In this document: in pieces, positions 18,888-27,262 of the stretch
Layout of the letters: each line of letters starts with the position of its first letter
Position numbering within the stretch: position 1 is the first letter of the stretch
From: Solimonas marina
GTDB taxonomy: Bacteria > Pseudomonadota > Gammaproteobacteria > Nevskiales > Nevskiaceae
DNA: 64,000 nucleotides
Assembly (NCBI RefSeq): GCF_012241385.1
Contig: NZ_JAAVXB010000002.1
Span: 62,001-126,000, forward strand
Reading direction: 5' to 3'
The notes under the pieces: generated by a model
What the model saw: the letters and a program-made list of their open reading frames with translations, nothing else
What the model was told of the DNA's origin: nothing
The model's database searches: none
Translations under genes and position numbers: made by a program

Positions 18888-19859
18888 TTACAGCGCGTTC
18901 GAGCCCAGTGCAGCGGACTTGCCGTTGGGATCGGCGTCGGCGCTGCTGTCGTCGTGCTGAGCCGGCGGCGGCAACGACTGCGAGGTCGGGCCCTGCGGCG
19001 CGTCGTCGTCAACCGGCGGCGGTGCACTCGTCACCGGCGCGCTGGGGGCCGGTGCCGGCGCCGCGTCGTTGGCGGCCTTCGGCACCGACGACGGATCGAG
19101 ATAGGCCTGGCGCAGCTTGGCCGCGTCGGCGGCCTGATCGTTGAGGCCGATCGCCTTGTAGGCCCGCTGCAGCGAACCCAGTGCTTCGACGGTGATCGGC
19201 GAGCCCGGGTATTCGGCGACGATCTGCTCGGCGCGCTTGGCGGCGGCGATGTAGGCACCGCGGCGCATATAGAAACGCACCACGGTCATGTCGTGGTCGG
19301 CGATGCGATTGCGCAGATCGATCATGCGCAGCCGTGCGTCGCTGACGTAGACGCTCTTCGGGTACTTCTGGATCAGCAGCTGGAAGTCCTGAAACGACGT
19401 GCGCAGATTGGAGATATCGCGCTTCGACACGTCGAGGCCGAGCATTGCTTCGAGGCCGCGGTCGCGGTCGAAGTTGATCAGGCCCTTCAGGTACTGCACG
19501 TAGTCGGCGTGCTCGTGGCGCGGATAGTCGCGCAGGAAGTGGTCGGCGTCGGTCAGCGCGTCGTCCCACTTCGTCGAGCGGTATTCGGCATAGACCTGCT
19601 CGAGCTGGCCCTGAATCGAGTATTCGGTGAACGGGAAGCGCTGTGCCAGCGTCTTGTAGCGCTGAATGGCGACGCCAAAGTCCGAATCGTCGAGCGAGCG
19701 GCGCGCAACCACGTACAATGCCTGCGCCTGCAGCCGCTGTTCGCGCTGAGAGACCTCATCGGGCTTCAGCGGATTGCGCAGGGGCGCCTTGTCGGGGTTC
19801 GACTTGCAGGCGACGAGGCCGACAACGAGCAAGGTTGCGGCGAGAATTCTGAGTTTCAT
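18888..19859 (-). CDS. bamD: Outer membrane protein assembly factor BamD
   Basis: A 323-aa TPR lipoprotein of the BAM complex, which folds beta-barrel proteins into the outer membrane. The signal peptide ends in the lipobox GLVAC (Cys about 18). TPR-like repeats run to about residue 250 (DFGVAIQRYKTLAQRFPFTEY, HADYVQYLKGLINFDRDRG, AAAKRAEQIVAEYPGSP). The last 70 or so residues are a Pro/Ala/Asp-rich tail that makes it longer than the 245-aa E. coli protein. It is divergent from rluD, the conserved arrangement in Gammaproteobacteria. Confidence 0.95.
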   Translation of the reverse strand: MKLRILAATLLVVGLVACKSNPDKAPLRNPLKPDEVSQREQRLQAQALYVVARRSLDDSDFGVAIQRYKTLAQRFPFTEYSIQGQLEQVYAEYRSTKWDDALTDADHFLRDYPRHEHADYVQYLKGLINFDRDRGLEAMLGLDVSKRDISNLRTSFQDFQLLIQKYPKSVYVSDARLRMIDLRNRIADHDMTVVRFYMRRGAYIAAAKRAEQIVAEYPGSPITVEALGSLQRAYKAIGLNDQAADAAKLRQAYLDPSSVPKAANDAAPAPAPSAPVTSAPPPVDDDAPQGPTSQSLPPPAQHDDSSADADPNGKSAALGSNAL

Positions 19860-19897
19860 TAATCAATGAATCGTGAGCGGCGTCTGCCGAGTATAAC

Positions 19898-20878
19898 TTG
19901 AGCACTGCGAGTCCGGACGACGAAGACCTGCGTTTGCAGGCAGAGGTTCCCGAAAACCTGGATGGGGCGCGTCTCGACGTCGCCTGCGCGCGTTTGTTCG
20001 ACCAATATTCGCGGGCGCGCCTGCAGTCGTGGATCGAGAGCGGGCGTCTGCTGCTGAACGATGCGCCGCAGACCCGGACCCGGCATCCGGTGACGGTCGG
20101 CGACCGCCTGGAGCTCGAGGCCGAGCCCGAGCAGAGCACCGTGGTCGAGCCGCAGGACCTGCCGATCGAGGTCGTGCATCAGGACAAGGCGATCGTCATC
20201 GTCAACAAGCCAGCCGGGCTGACCGTGCACCCCGGTGCCGGCCAGCGCGCCAGCACCCTGCAGAACGCGCTGCTCTACCACTTCCCGCAGACCGCGGCGG
20301 TGCCGCGCGCCGGCATCATCCACCGTCTCGACAAGGACACCTCCGGACTGCTGGTGATCGCCTTGAACTTGAAGGCGCATCACGCGCTGGTCGACGAGTT
20401 GGCGCGCCGCGAATTCACCCGCGAGTACGACGCGCTGGTGCAGGGCGAGTTCATCGCCGGCGGCACGGTCGACGAGCCGATCGGCCGTCACCCGCGCGAG
20501 CGCCTGAAGATGGCGGTCGTCGACAATGGCCGACCGGCCGTCACGCATTACCGCGTTCAGGAGCGTTTCCCGCAGCACACGCATCTGCGCGTGCAGCTCG
20601 ACACCGGCCGTACGCATCAGATTCGCGTGCATCTGGCGCACCTGCGTCGGCCGATCGTCGGCGACTTTCTCTACGGCGGCCCGATGCGCGGCAGCGGTCT
20701 GCCGGTGTTGCTGCGCGACAAGCTCAAGGCCTTCCCGCGCCAGGCGCTGCATGCGCGCACCCTGGAAGTCACGCATCCGACCACGCGCAAGCGCGTCGGA
20801 GCGACCGTCGAGCCGCCGGCCGACATCGCCGAACTGCTCGAGCTGTTGCGGGCACATGCCAGCGGCGCATTGAAATGA
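19898..20878 (+). CDS. rluD: 23S rRNA pseudouridine(1911/1915/1917) synthase RluD
   Basis: A 326-aa enzyme with an N-terminal S4 RNA-binding domain (residues about 18-75) and an RluA-type catalytic domain. The catalytic Asp lies in AGIIHRLDKDTSGLLV (about residue 150), and RTHQIRVHLAHL is a further family motif. It modifies helix 69 of 23S rRNA. The only start giving the full S4 domain is a TTG at 19898; the ATG and GTG codons just upstream are in other frames. It overlaps pgeF by four bases. Confidence 0.95.
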   Translation: MSTASPDDEDLRLQAEVPENLDGARLDVACARLFDQYSRARLQSWIESGRLLLNDAPQTRTRHPVTVGDRLELEAEPEQSTVVEPQDLPIEVVHQDKAIVIVNKPAGLTVHPGAGQRASTLQNALLYHFPQTAAVPRAGIIHRLDKDTSGLLVIALNLKAHHALVDELARREFTREYDALVQGEFIAGGTVDEPIGRHPRERLKMAVVDNGRPAVTHYRVQERFPQHTHLRVQLDTGRTHQIRVHLAHLRRPIVGDFLYGGPMRGSGLPVLLRDKLKAFPRQALHARTLEVTHPTTRKRVGATVEPPADIAELLELLRAHASGALK

Positions 20879-21627
20879 TCGAGCTGCTGCACGCGGACTG
20901 GCCGGCGCCGCCGGGCATCCACGCCGTGCAGACCACCCGCAGCGGCGGCCTGTCGCTGGGCGATTGCGGCACGCTCAATCTGGGCAGCAACACGCCGGAT
21001 GACCCGGCGCGGGTGGCGGCCAACCGCCAACGCTTGCGTGAGACGCTGGCGCTGCCGGTCGAGCCAGCCTGGCTGCGTCAGGTGCACGGCACGAGGGTCG
21101 TCGATGCCGGACAAGTCGGCGCGCCGCCGCCGGACGCCGATGCCAGCGTCAGCCAGCAGCCGGGCATCGTCTGCGCGGTGTTGACCGCTGATTGTCTGCC
21201 GGTGTTGCTGTGCAGCGACGACGGGCGTTGGATCGGCGCCGCGCACGCCGGTTGGCGCGGCCTGTCGGCCGGCGTGCTCGAAGCGACGGTCGCTCGTGCG
21301 CCGCAGGCGCCGGAACGTCTGATGGCCTGGCTCGGCGCCGCGATCGGGCCAGCGCATTTCGAGGTTGGCCCCGAAGTGCGCGCCGCGTTCGTCGATGACC
21401 GGGCCACGGCTGCGTCGGCATTCACGCCGGGCCGTGGCGATCGCTGGCATGCCGACCTGTATGCACTGGCGCGTCTGCGGCTCGCGGACGTCGGCGTCAC
21501 GCGTGTTCATGGCGGCGGGCGCTGTACTTACGCCGATGCGCAGCGCTTTTATTCGTATCGACGTGAACCCGCCGGTGGCCGCATGGCGGCGCTGATCTGG
21601 CGCGACACCGAAGCGGCATCCTGCTGA
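20875..21627 (+). CDS. pgeF: Purine nucleoside phosphorylase/polyphenol oxidase family protein (YfiH, laccase-domain)
   Basis: A 250-aa DUF152/YfiH protein. The metal-binding His/Cys residues are in RQVHGTRVVD, AVLTADCLPVLL and GAAHAGWRGLSAGV. The final YSYRREPAGGRMAALIW is typical. Members have been assigned purine nucleoside phosphorylase, copper-dependent phenol oxidase, or peptidoglycan amino-acid editing (PgeF) activity. The ATGA overlap with rluD is the conserved rluD-pgeF arrangement. Confidence 0.92.
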   Translation: MIELLHADWPAPPGIHAVQTTRSGGLSLGDCGTLNLGSNTPDDPARVAANRQRLRETLALPVEPAWLRQVHGTRVVDAGQVGAPPPDADASVSQQPGIVCAVLTADCLPVLLCSDDGRWIGAAHAGWRGLSAGVLEATVARAPQAPERLMAWLGAAIGPAHFEVGPEVRAAFVDDRATAASAFTPGRGDRWHADLYALARLRLADVGVTRVHGGGRCTYADAQRFYSYRREPAGGRMAALIWRDTEAASC

Positions 21628-21703
21628 CAGCTTTGCCGCGATGACCGGGGGGGCATGCGCTTCGGCGATGTCGGTGCGCGGCCGGTCTGCCTAAACTGCG
21701 ACG

Positions 21704-23158
21704 ATGGTCCGTGCCCTGAGGAGAGGGCCGGGTGCGCCGCCGAATCAAAGCTGGGCGATAACGAAGACGGCGACGCTCCGGTCATTGCAGCTGCTGCTCG
21801 TCGCGTGCTGTTTCGGCAGCGCGGCCGCGCATGCGGGCGAGGCTGCATCGCCGAAGGCCGTCGACGCGGCGGCGCTCGGTGGCACGCAGCTGACGCCGTA
21901 CGGCGCCGAAGTGGCCGGCAATCGCGACGGCACCATCCCGGCATGGAACGGGGGGCTGACGGCAGCGCCGCCCTGCTTCGCGGCGTCGCACGGCCGCTAT
22001 TGCGACCCCTATGCCGATGACCGGCCGCTCTACACGATCACCGCGGCCAACGCCGACGAGTACGCGGCGCTGCTGAGCCCCGGCCAGCGCGCGCTGCTGG
22101 CGGCGTATCCCGAGACCTTCCGCATGCGGGTGTTTCCGACGCGGCGCAGCTTTTCGAATCCACCGGCGGTCTACGCGGCGAGCGCGCGCAACGCGCCGGT
22201 CGCGGTGCTCGACGACGACACCCTCAAGCATGCGGCAACCGGTGTCCCGTTCCCGATCCCGGCGACCGGTGCCGAGGTCTTGTGGAATCACCGCCTGCGC
22301 TGGCGGCCGTTGGTCACCGATCGCGTCAGCACGCAGTTCACGGTCGCCGCCGACGGCGGCGCATCGTCGACGCGACAGCACGAGCTGGTCCATTTCGATT
22401 ACGGCGCGCCTGACTACGATCTGCGCAAGGCGCGCGGCATTTTGCTGCGGCGCATGCAGTGGATCGAGCAGCCGGCACACCTGGGTGGCGTCGGCGTGCT
22501 GCTGATCGATGCGGCGGATCCGGATGCATTTGCCAAGCGCTGCTGGCAGGTCGACCCGGGCGATCGCGTCGCGCAGCACGTGCCGAGTCTGGCTTTCGAC
22601 ATGCCGGCGATCGGCAGCGAAGGTCTGCGGACCAACGATCAGCTCGACACTTACTTCGGCCCACTGAACCGCTATCAGCTGGAGCTGGTCGGCAAGCGCG
22701 AGATGATCGTGCCGGCCAACAGCTATGCCTTGCACGACGCCGCCATGTCGTATTCCACGCTGATCGGACCGCATCACCTGAACCCGGACCTCACGCGCTA
22801 TGAGCTGCGCCGGGTCTGGGTGGTCGACGCCAAGGTGCGGCCCGGTGTCGCGCACCGCTATCCGCACCGGCGCTTCTACGTCGACGAAGACGGCTGGCAA
22901 CTGCGGATCGTCGACGTCTACGACGCGCGGGACCGTCTCTGGCAGGTGCAGGAGGCGCATACGCTGATGGCTTACGACCGGCAGTTTGAATTACCGGTCG
23001 CGCAGACGGTGTACGATCTTCAGAGCAGCCGCTATCTTGTGTACGGACTGAATAACGAGGAGACCGAAGTGGCGTATCCGAACCTGGATACCGGCGACTT
23101 CGGGCCGAATGATCTCGCGCGGCGGGGGCGCCCATGGCGAGAAGGGGGTCGGTCATGA
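21704..23158 (+). CDS. DUF1329 outer-membrane/periplasmic lipid-handling protein
   Basis: A 484-aa exported protein. The N-terminus is long and basic, with a hydrophobic signal core at about residues 25-43 (RSLQLLLVACCFGSAAAHA). DUF1329 features include LGGTQLTPYGAEVAGNRDGTIPAWNGG near the N-terminus, LNRYQLELVGKREMIVPANSY, HHLNPDLTRYELRRVWVVDA and YPHRRFYVDEDGWQL. The family resembles LolA/LolB-type lipid carriers in fold and often sits with YCF48-like and MMPL/RND genes, as here. The usual fourth partner, DUF1302, is absent. The true start is uncertain because the residues before the signal core look unconserved. Confidence 0.87.
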   Translation: MVRALRRGPGAPPNQSWAITKTATLRSLQLLLVACCFGSAAAHAGEAASPKAVDAAALGGTQLTPYGAEVAGNRDGTIPAWNGGLTAAPPCFAASHGRYCDPYADDRPLYTITAANADEYAALLSPGQRALLAAYPETFRMRVFPTRRSFSNPPAVYAASARNAPVAVLDDDTLKHAATGVPFPIPATGAEVLWNHRLRWRPLVTDRVSTQFTVAADGGASSTRQHELVHFDYGAPDYDLRKARGILLRRMQWIEQPAHLGGVGVLLIDAADPDAFAKRCWQVDPGDRVAQHVPSLAFDMPAIGSEGLRTNDQLDTYFGPLNRYQLELVGKREMIVPANSYALHDAAMSYSTLIGPHHLNPDLTRYELRRVWVVDAKVRPGVAHRYPHRRFYVDEDGWQLRIVDVYDARDRLWQVQEAHTLMAYDRQFELPVAQTVYDLQSSRYLVYGLNNEETEVAYPNLDTGDFGPNDLARRGRPWREGGRS

Positions 23159-23225
23159 ATCTGCGATCGACGCCCGAAGAGTTGGCAATTTCAAACGGCG
23201 ACGCGCCGTCAGTGTTGGGGATTTC

Positions 23226-24233
23226 ATGAAAGTCAGAAGAACGTGGAGAACGGCCGGGGCGCTGCTGCTCGGCCTGCTGGCGGGCGGCAGTGCCTGGGCG
23301 CAGAGCGAAGGCGGAGACGGCGCCGATGCGGCCAAGCCGCTGATCAAGCCGCGGACGTCGGAGATCATGCCGCGTACGCCCGAATCGCTGTTGCTCAGCA
23401 TCACCAACACCGGCAAGCATCTGCTGGCGGTCGGTGAGCGCGGCGCGGTGATCGTCTCGAACGACGGCAAGAACTGGGCGCAGGTGCAGATTCCGACGCG
23501 CGCGACGATGACCACAGTCGCGTTCGCCGATCCCGATCACGGCTGGGCCGCCGGGCACGATGCGGCGATCGTCCACACCGAAGACGGCGGCCGCACCTGG
23601 GCCTTGCAGAACTTCGACCCCGAGCTGGAAAAGCCGATCCTGGCGCTGCTGGCGCTCGATGCGCAGCACTGCATCGCGATCGGCGCGTATGGCCTGATGC
23701 TCGAAACCCAGGATGGCGGCGCGACCTGGAAGGACGTCGACACGCACGGCTTCGACGAGGACGAGCTGCATCTGAATTCGATTGCCAAGCTCAACAATGG
23801 CGACCTGTTCATCGCCGGCGAGCAGGGCTTGATGGCGATCTCGACCGACAGCGGCGTGACCTGGCAGAAACTCGAATCGCCGTACGACGGTTCGTTCTTC
23901 GGCTCCTTGCCGCATGGCGAGAAGGGCGCGATGGCGTTTGGCCTGCGCGGCAATATCTATGAGACCGACGATGCACGCAGCGGTCCGTGGAAGCAGCTCG
24001 ATTCGGGCACGGTGGCGTCGATGTTCGGCGGCAAGGCGATGCCGGACGGCAGCGATGTGCTGGTCGGCCTCAACGGCGTGATCGCACGTGTCGCGACCGA
24101 CGGCACGGTGACGCTGCTGCGTTCGCCGGCGGGTACGCCGCTCTCCGACGTCGTGCCGTATGGCGACGACCAGTTCATCGCCGTCGGCGAATCCGGCATC
24201 CAGCCGATCGCCGGCAAGGCTTCCGGCGAATAA
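23226..24233 (+). CDS. YCF48-related beta-propeller protein, exported
   Basis: A 335-aa protein with a signal peptide (to about GGSAWAQ, residue 25) and repeated BNR/YCF48-type blades, for example AVGERGAVIVSNDGKNWAQV, AAGHDAAIVHTEDGGRTWAL and IAGEQGLMAISTDSGVTWQK. YCF48-like proteins are periplasmic scaffolds. In heterotrophs they accompany DUF1329 and MMPL transporters; the exact role is unknown. I chose the ATG at 23226 because it opens the signal peptide. The stop is 12 bp from the transporter gene, so the two are co-transcribed. Confidence 0.85.
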   Translation: MKVRRTWRTAGALLLGLLAGGSAWAQSEGGDGADAAKPLIKPRTSEIMPRTPESLLLSITNTGKHLLAVGERGAVIVSNDGKNWAQVQIPTRATMTTVAFADPDHGWAAGHDAAIVHTEDGGRTWALQNFDPELEKPILALLALDAQHCIAIGAYGLMLETQDGGATWKDVDTHGFDEDELHLNSIAKLNNGDLFIAGEQGLMAISTDSGVTWQKLESPYDGSFFGSLPHGEKGAMAFGLRGNIYETDDARSGPWKQLDSGTVASMFGGKAMPDGSDVLVGLNGVIARVATDGTVTLLRSPAGTPLSDVVPYGDDQFIAVGESGIQPIAGKASGE

Positions 24234-24245
24234 ACGGGCACGATC

Positions 24246-27071
24246 ATGAATTCGAATAATGAGCTGACCCGTACGCAGCGCTTCCTGCGCACGATCGAAC
24301 CGCTGATCTACGCCAAGCGCTGGCTGACGATGACGATCCTGATCATCGCCACCATCTTCCTGTTCTGGCAGATGGTGCAGATCAAGCGTGACGCCGGTTT
24401 CGACAAGTCGATCCCGCTCGACCATCCGTACATGAAGGTACTCAAGCAGTACCAGGCGGAATTCGGCGGCGCCAACACCGTACTCGTCGCGTTGATGCAG
24501 AAGCCGGGCAAGGGTGACATCTACAACGCGCCCTTTCTCAAGTCGCTGAAGACCGCGACCGACGAGCTGTTCTTCCTGCCGGGCGTCGACCGTTCGCGCG
24601 TGTCGTCGATCTTCACGCCGGACGTGCGCTATATCGAAGTGGTCGAAGGCGGCTTCAAGGGCGGCAACGTCATTCCGGCCGACTACCAGCCGACGCAGAA
24701 ATACTTCGACATGATCCGCGCCAACGTCGGCAAGGGCGGACACGTCGGCCGCTACGTGGCCAAGAATCAGGACGGCGCGATGATCTACGCCGAACTGCTC
24801 GAGGTCGATCCGGTCACTGGCGTCAAGCTCGATTACGAGCAGGTCGCCAAGGGGCTTGAAGACAAGATCCGCGGCCGACTGACCCATCCGACCAAGATCG
24901 TCTACAAACTCAAGAGCGATCACGGGCCGCTCAAGGCCGGCACCAAAGTCGGCGAAGGCTTCGTCGATTACGGCTGGAAGCTGGCACTGCAGACCTTCGA
25001 GGTGAAGAACCCCAAGGGCGAGGGCAGCAAGCCGATCACCGTTCGCGGCACCGAGGTGACCAGCGAGACGGTCAAGAATCCGGACTACAACCCGGACGTC
25101 ACCGTGCACATCGTCGGCTTCGCCAAAGTCGTCGGCGACGTCATCGACGCGACGATGCAGGTCGTGCTGTTCTTCCTGCTGACGCTGGTGATGACGATGA
25201 TCCTGCTGTGGCTGTACGTCGGCAGCCTCAAGCTCGCGATCCTGCCGCTGATCTGTTCGGTCACGGCGGTAATCTGGGAGTTCGGCCTGTTGCGGCTGAT
25301 GGGCAAGGGCCTCGATCCGTTCGCGATCCTGGTGCCGTTCCTGATTCTCGCGGTGTCGGTCAGTCATGGCGTGCAGTACGTCAACGCCTGGGTCGGCGAG
25401 ATCACGATGAACCGCCGCAACAGCTTCGACGCCTCGCTCGAAACCTGGCGGCGCCTGGCCATCTACGGAACGATGGCGATCATGACCGACGTCGTCGGCT
25501 TCGCGCTGATCGGCCTGATCCCGATCGACATCATCCGCGAGATGGCGCTGAACGCGACGCTCGGCATGGCCGCGATCATCATCACCAACAAGGTGATGAT
25601 GCCGATCATGCTGACCTGGGTCGACATCGGCGATCCGGTCGCCTTCCAGGCCAAGCAGGATCGTCGCGACGGCGTGTTCGATCCGCTCTGGCGCCTGATT
25701 TCGAACATGGTCCGGCCGGTGCCGGCGGTGATCGCGATTCTGGTCGCCGCGGCGCTGTTTGGCTGGAGTCTGTGGAAGGGCGAGGGCCTGCAGGTCGGCG
25801 ACAGCCAGGCCGGCGTGCCGGAGTTGTTGCCGCATTCGCGCTTCAACAACGACATGGCGATGATCAACCAGAACTTCACCATCGGCACCGACATCTTCAA
25901 GGTGATTGCCGAGATGGATCCGGAGTCCTGCATCCGCTACGACATGATGCAGCAGATCGATCGCTTCGACGCGCACATGGAAAACACCGTCGGCGTGCAG
26001 TCGGTGATGTCGTTGCCGTGGGCGGCCAAGCAGGTCGCGTCGGCGTTCTCCGAAGGCGCGCCGAAGTTCCGCGTACTGCCGCGCAATCGCTACGCGATCG
26101 TGCAGGCGATCACGCCGATCCCGGCGTCGTCGGGTCTGCTCAACTCCGACTGCTCGGCGCTGGCGGTGCTGGTCTTCACCAAGGATCACACGGCGGCAAC
26201 GCTCGATCGCATCGTCGAAAAGACCAAGGACTTCAACAAGACCAACGCCGCCGAATTCTACGAGACGCACAAGGACGTCAACGCCAAGTACTGCGACGCC
26301 AAGCTCGACAAGCGGCGTGAGGTCGGCAACGACAAGGTGGAACTCGAAAACGCGATTGCCGCGCTGCGCAAGAGCAAGCCGGGGATCGGCTACGACGACA
26401 TCAACAAGAATCCGACCGTCAAGAAGCTGACCGACCAGCACGACAAGGCTGAGGACGAACTCAAGGCGATGAGCAAGGCCTGTCCGGTGAACTTCGCGCT
26501 GGCGTCCGGCAACGTCGGCGTCATGGCGGCGACCAACGAGGAAGTGCACCGCCTCGAACGGCCGATTCTCTACATCGTCTACATCGGCATCGCGATCTGC
26601 GTGTTCCTGTCGTTCTTCGAAGTGAAGTCGATCCTGTCGATCATGCTGCCGCTGTCGCTGGTGTCGTTCATGGCCTACGCGGTGATGACCATCCTCGGCA
26701 TCGGCATGAAGGTCGCGACCTTGCCGGTCGTGGCGCTCGCAGCCGGTATCGGCGTCGACTACGGCATCTATGTCTACGCGACGCTGGCCGACGCGGCCGC
26801 TGGCGGCTTCAAGCTGCGCGACGCGTACTTCAAGACCTTGAAGATGACCGGCAAGGCGGTGGTGTTCACCGGTATCACGCTGGGCATCGGCGTCGCGACC
26901 TGGCTGTGGTCGGGGCTGCAGTTCCAGCGCGACATGGGCAAGCTGCTGGTCTTCATGTTCACCGCGAACATGTTCGGTGCGATTCTGATCCTGCCGGCCA
27001 TCGCCTCGTTCCTGATCAAGCCGAAGGAATTGGCCCCCGGTGAGGAGCCGGTGTTCAAGCCCCGGCACTGA
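24246..27071 (+). CDS. MMPL/RND-superfamily transporter
   Basis: A 941-aa inner-membrane pump. The first helix (about residues 24-45) is followed by a large periplasmic domain, then a five-helix SSD-like bundle (about 300-435: VVLFFLLTLVMTMILLWLYV onwards). A second helix, periplasmic domain and bundle follow (from about 490, with ILYIVYIGIAICVFLSFFEV at about 775 and GIGVDYGIYVYATLADAA at about 837). The duplicated layout is that of MMPL/HpnN transporters, which move lipids or lipid-like molecules. Context with DUF1329, YCF48, TolC and HlyD-like genes suggests export to the outer membrane or outside. Substrate inference is given under findings. Confidence 0.9.
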   Translation: MNSNNELTRTQRFLRTIEPLIYAKRWLTMTILIIATIFLFWQMVQIKRDAGFDKSIPLDHPYMKVLKQYQAEFGGANTVLVALMQKPGKGDIYNAPFLKSLKTATDELFFLPGVDRSRVSSIFTPDVRYIEVVEGGFKGGNVIPADYQPTQKYFDMIRANVGKGGHVGRYVAKNQDGAMIYAELLEVDPVTGVKLDYEQVAKGLEDKIRGRLTHPTKIVYKLKSDHGPLKAGTKVGEGFVDYGWKLALQTFEVKNPKGEGSKPITVRGTEVTSETVKNPDYNPDVTVHIVGFAKVVGDVIDATMQVVLFFLLTLVMTMILLWLYVGSLKLAILPLICSVTAVIWEFGLLRLMGKGLDPFAILVPFLILAVSVSHGVQYVNAWVGEITMNRRNSFDASLETWRRLAIYGTMAIMTDVVGFALIGLIPIDIIREMALNATLGMAAIIITNKVMMPIMLTWVDIGDPVAFQAKQDRRDGVFDPLWRLISNMVRPVPAVIAILVAAALFGWSLWKGEGLQVGDSQAGVPELLPHSRFNNDMAMINQNFTIGTDIFKVIAEMDPESCIRYDMMQQIDRFDAHMENTVGVQSVMSLPWAAKQVASAFSEGAPKFRVLPRNRYAIVQAITPIPASSGLLNSDCSALAVLVFTKDHTAATLDRIVEKTKDFNKTNAAEFYETHKDVNAKYCDAKLDKRREVGNDKVELENAIAALRKSKPGIGYDDINKNPTVKKLTDQHDKAEDELKAMSKACPVNFALASGNVGVMAATNEEVHRLERPILYIVYIGIAICVFLSFFEVKSILSIMLPLSLVSFMAYAVMTILGIGMKVATLPVVALAAGIGVDYGIYVYATLADAAAGGFKLRDAYFKTLKMTGKAVVFTGITLGIGVATWLWSGLQFQRDMGKLLVFMFTANMFGAILILPAIASFLIKPKELAPGEEPVFKPRH

Positions 27072-27100
27072 TCACGTGCGCATTGGATGACGTGATTTGT

Positions 27101-27133
27101 AAGAAGGCTCGCATGTTGCGGGCCTTCTTTTTG
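27101..27133 (+). terminator. Terminator-like hairpin after the MMPL gene
   Basis: AAGAAGGC pairs with GCCTTCTT around a 13-base interior that can itself form a short CGCA/TGCG stem, followed by TTTTTG. It lies 30 bp beyond the stop, so the tolC-type gene downstream probably has its own promoter. Confidence 0.8.
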
Positions 27134-27212
27134 CGTCAAACTCGCGCGCATCGTCCGGATTGTTCATGATGCGGACGCGACAGGCGCCGGGCCGTCTGTC
27201 GGATCGGGAGGG

Positions 27213-27233
27213 GACGGCGCCAACGGCGCCGTC
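27213..27233 (+). other. Stable hairpin in the leader of the TolC-type gene
   Basis: GACGGCGCC - AAC - GGCGCCGTC forms a nine-base-pair GC-rich stem 29 bp upstream of the start codon at 27263. It has no T tract, so it is not an intrinsic terminator. It may be an mRNA 5' structure or a protein-binding palindrome. Confidence 0.45.
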
Positions 27234-27262
27234 ACGCATGCACTGACTACGGGTGGGACAGG

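Noticed and set aside
22791-27068. A 1425-codon open frame on the minus strand across the MMPL and YCF48 genes
   Set aside because: It shows the same antisense pattern (His/Arg/Asp-rich, no motifs) opposite a convincing transporter and exported propeller.
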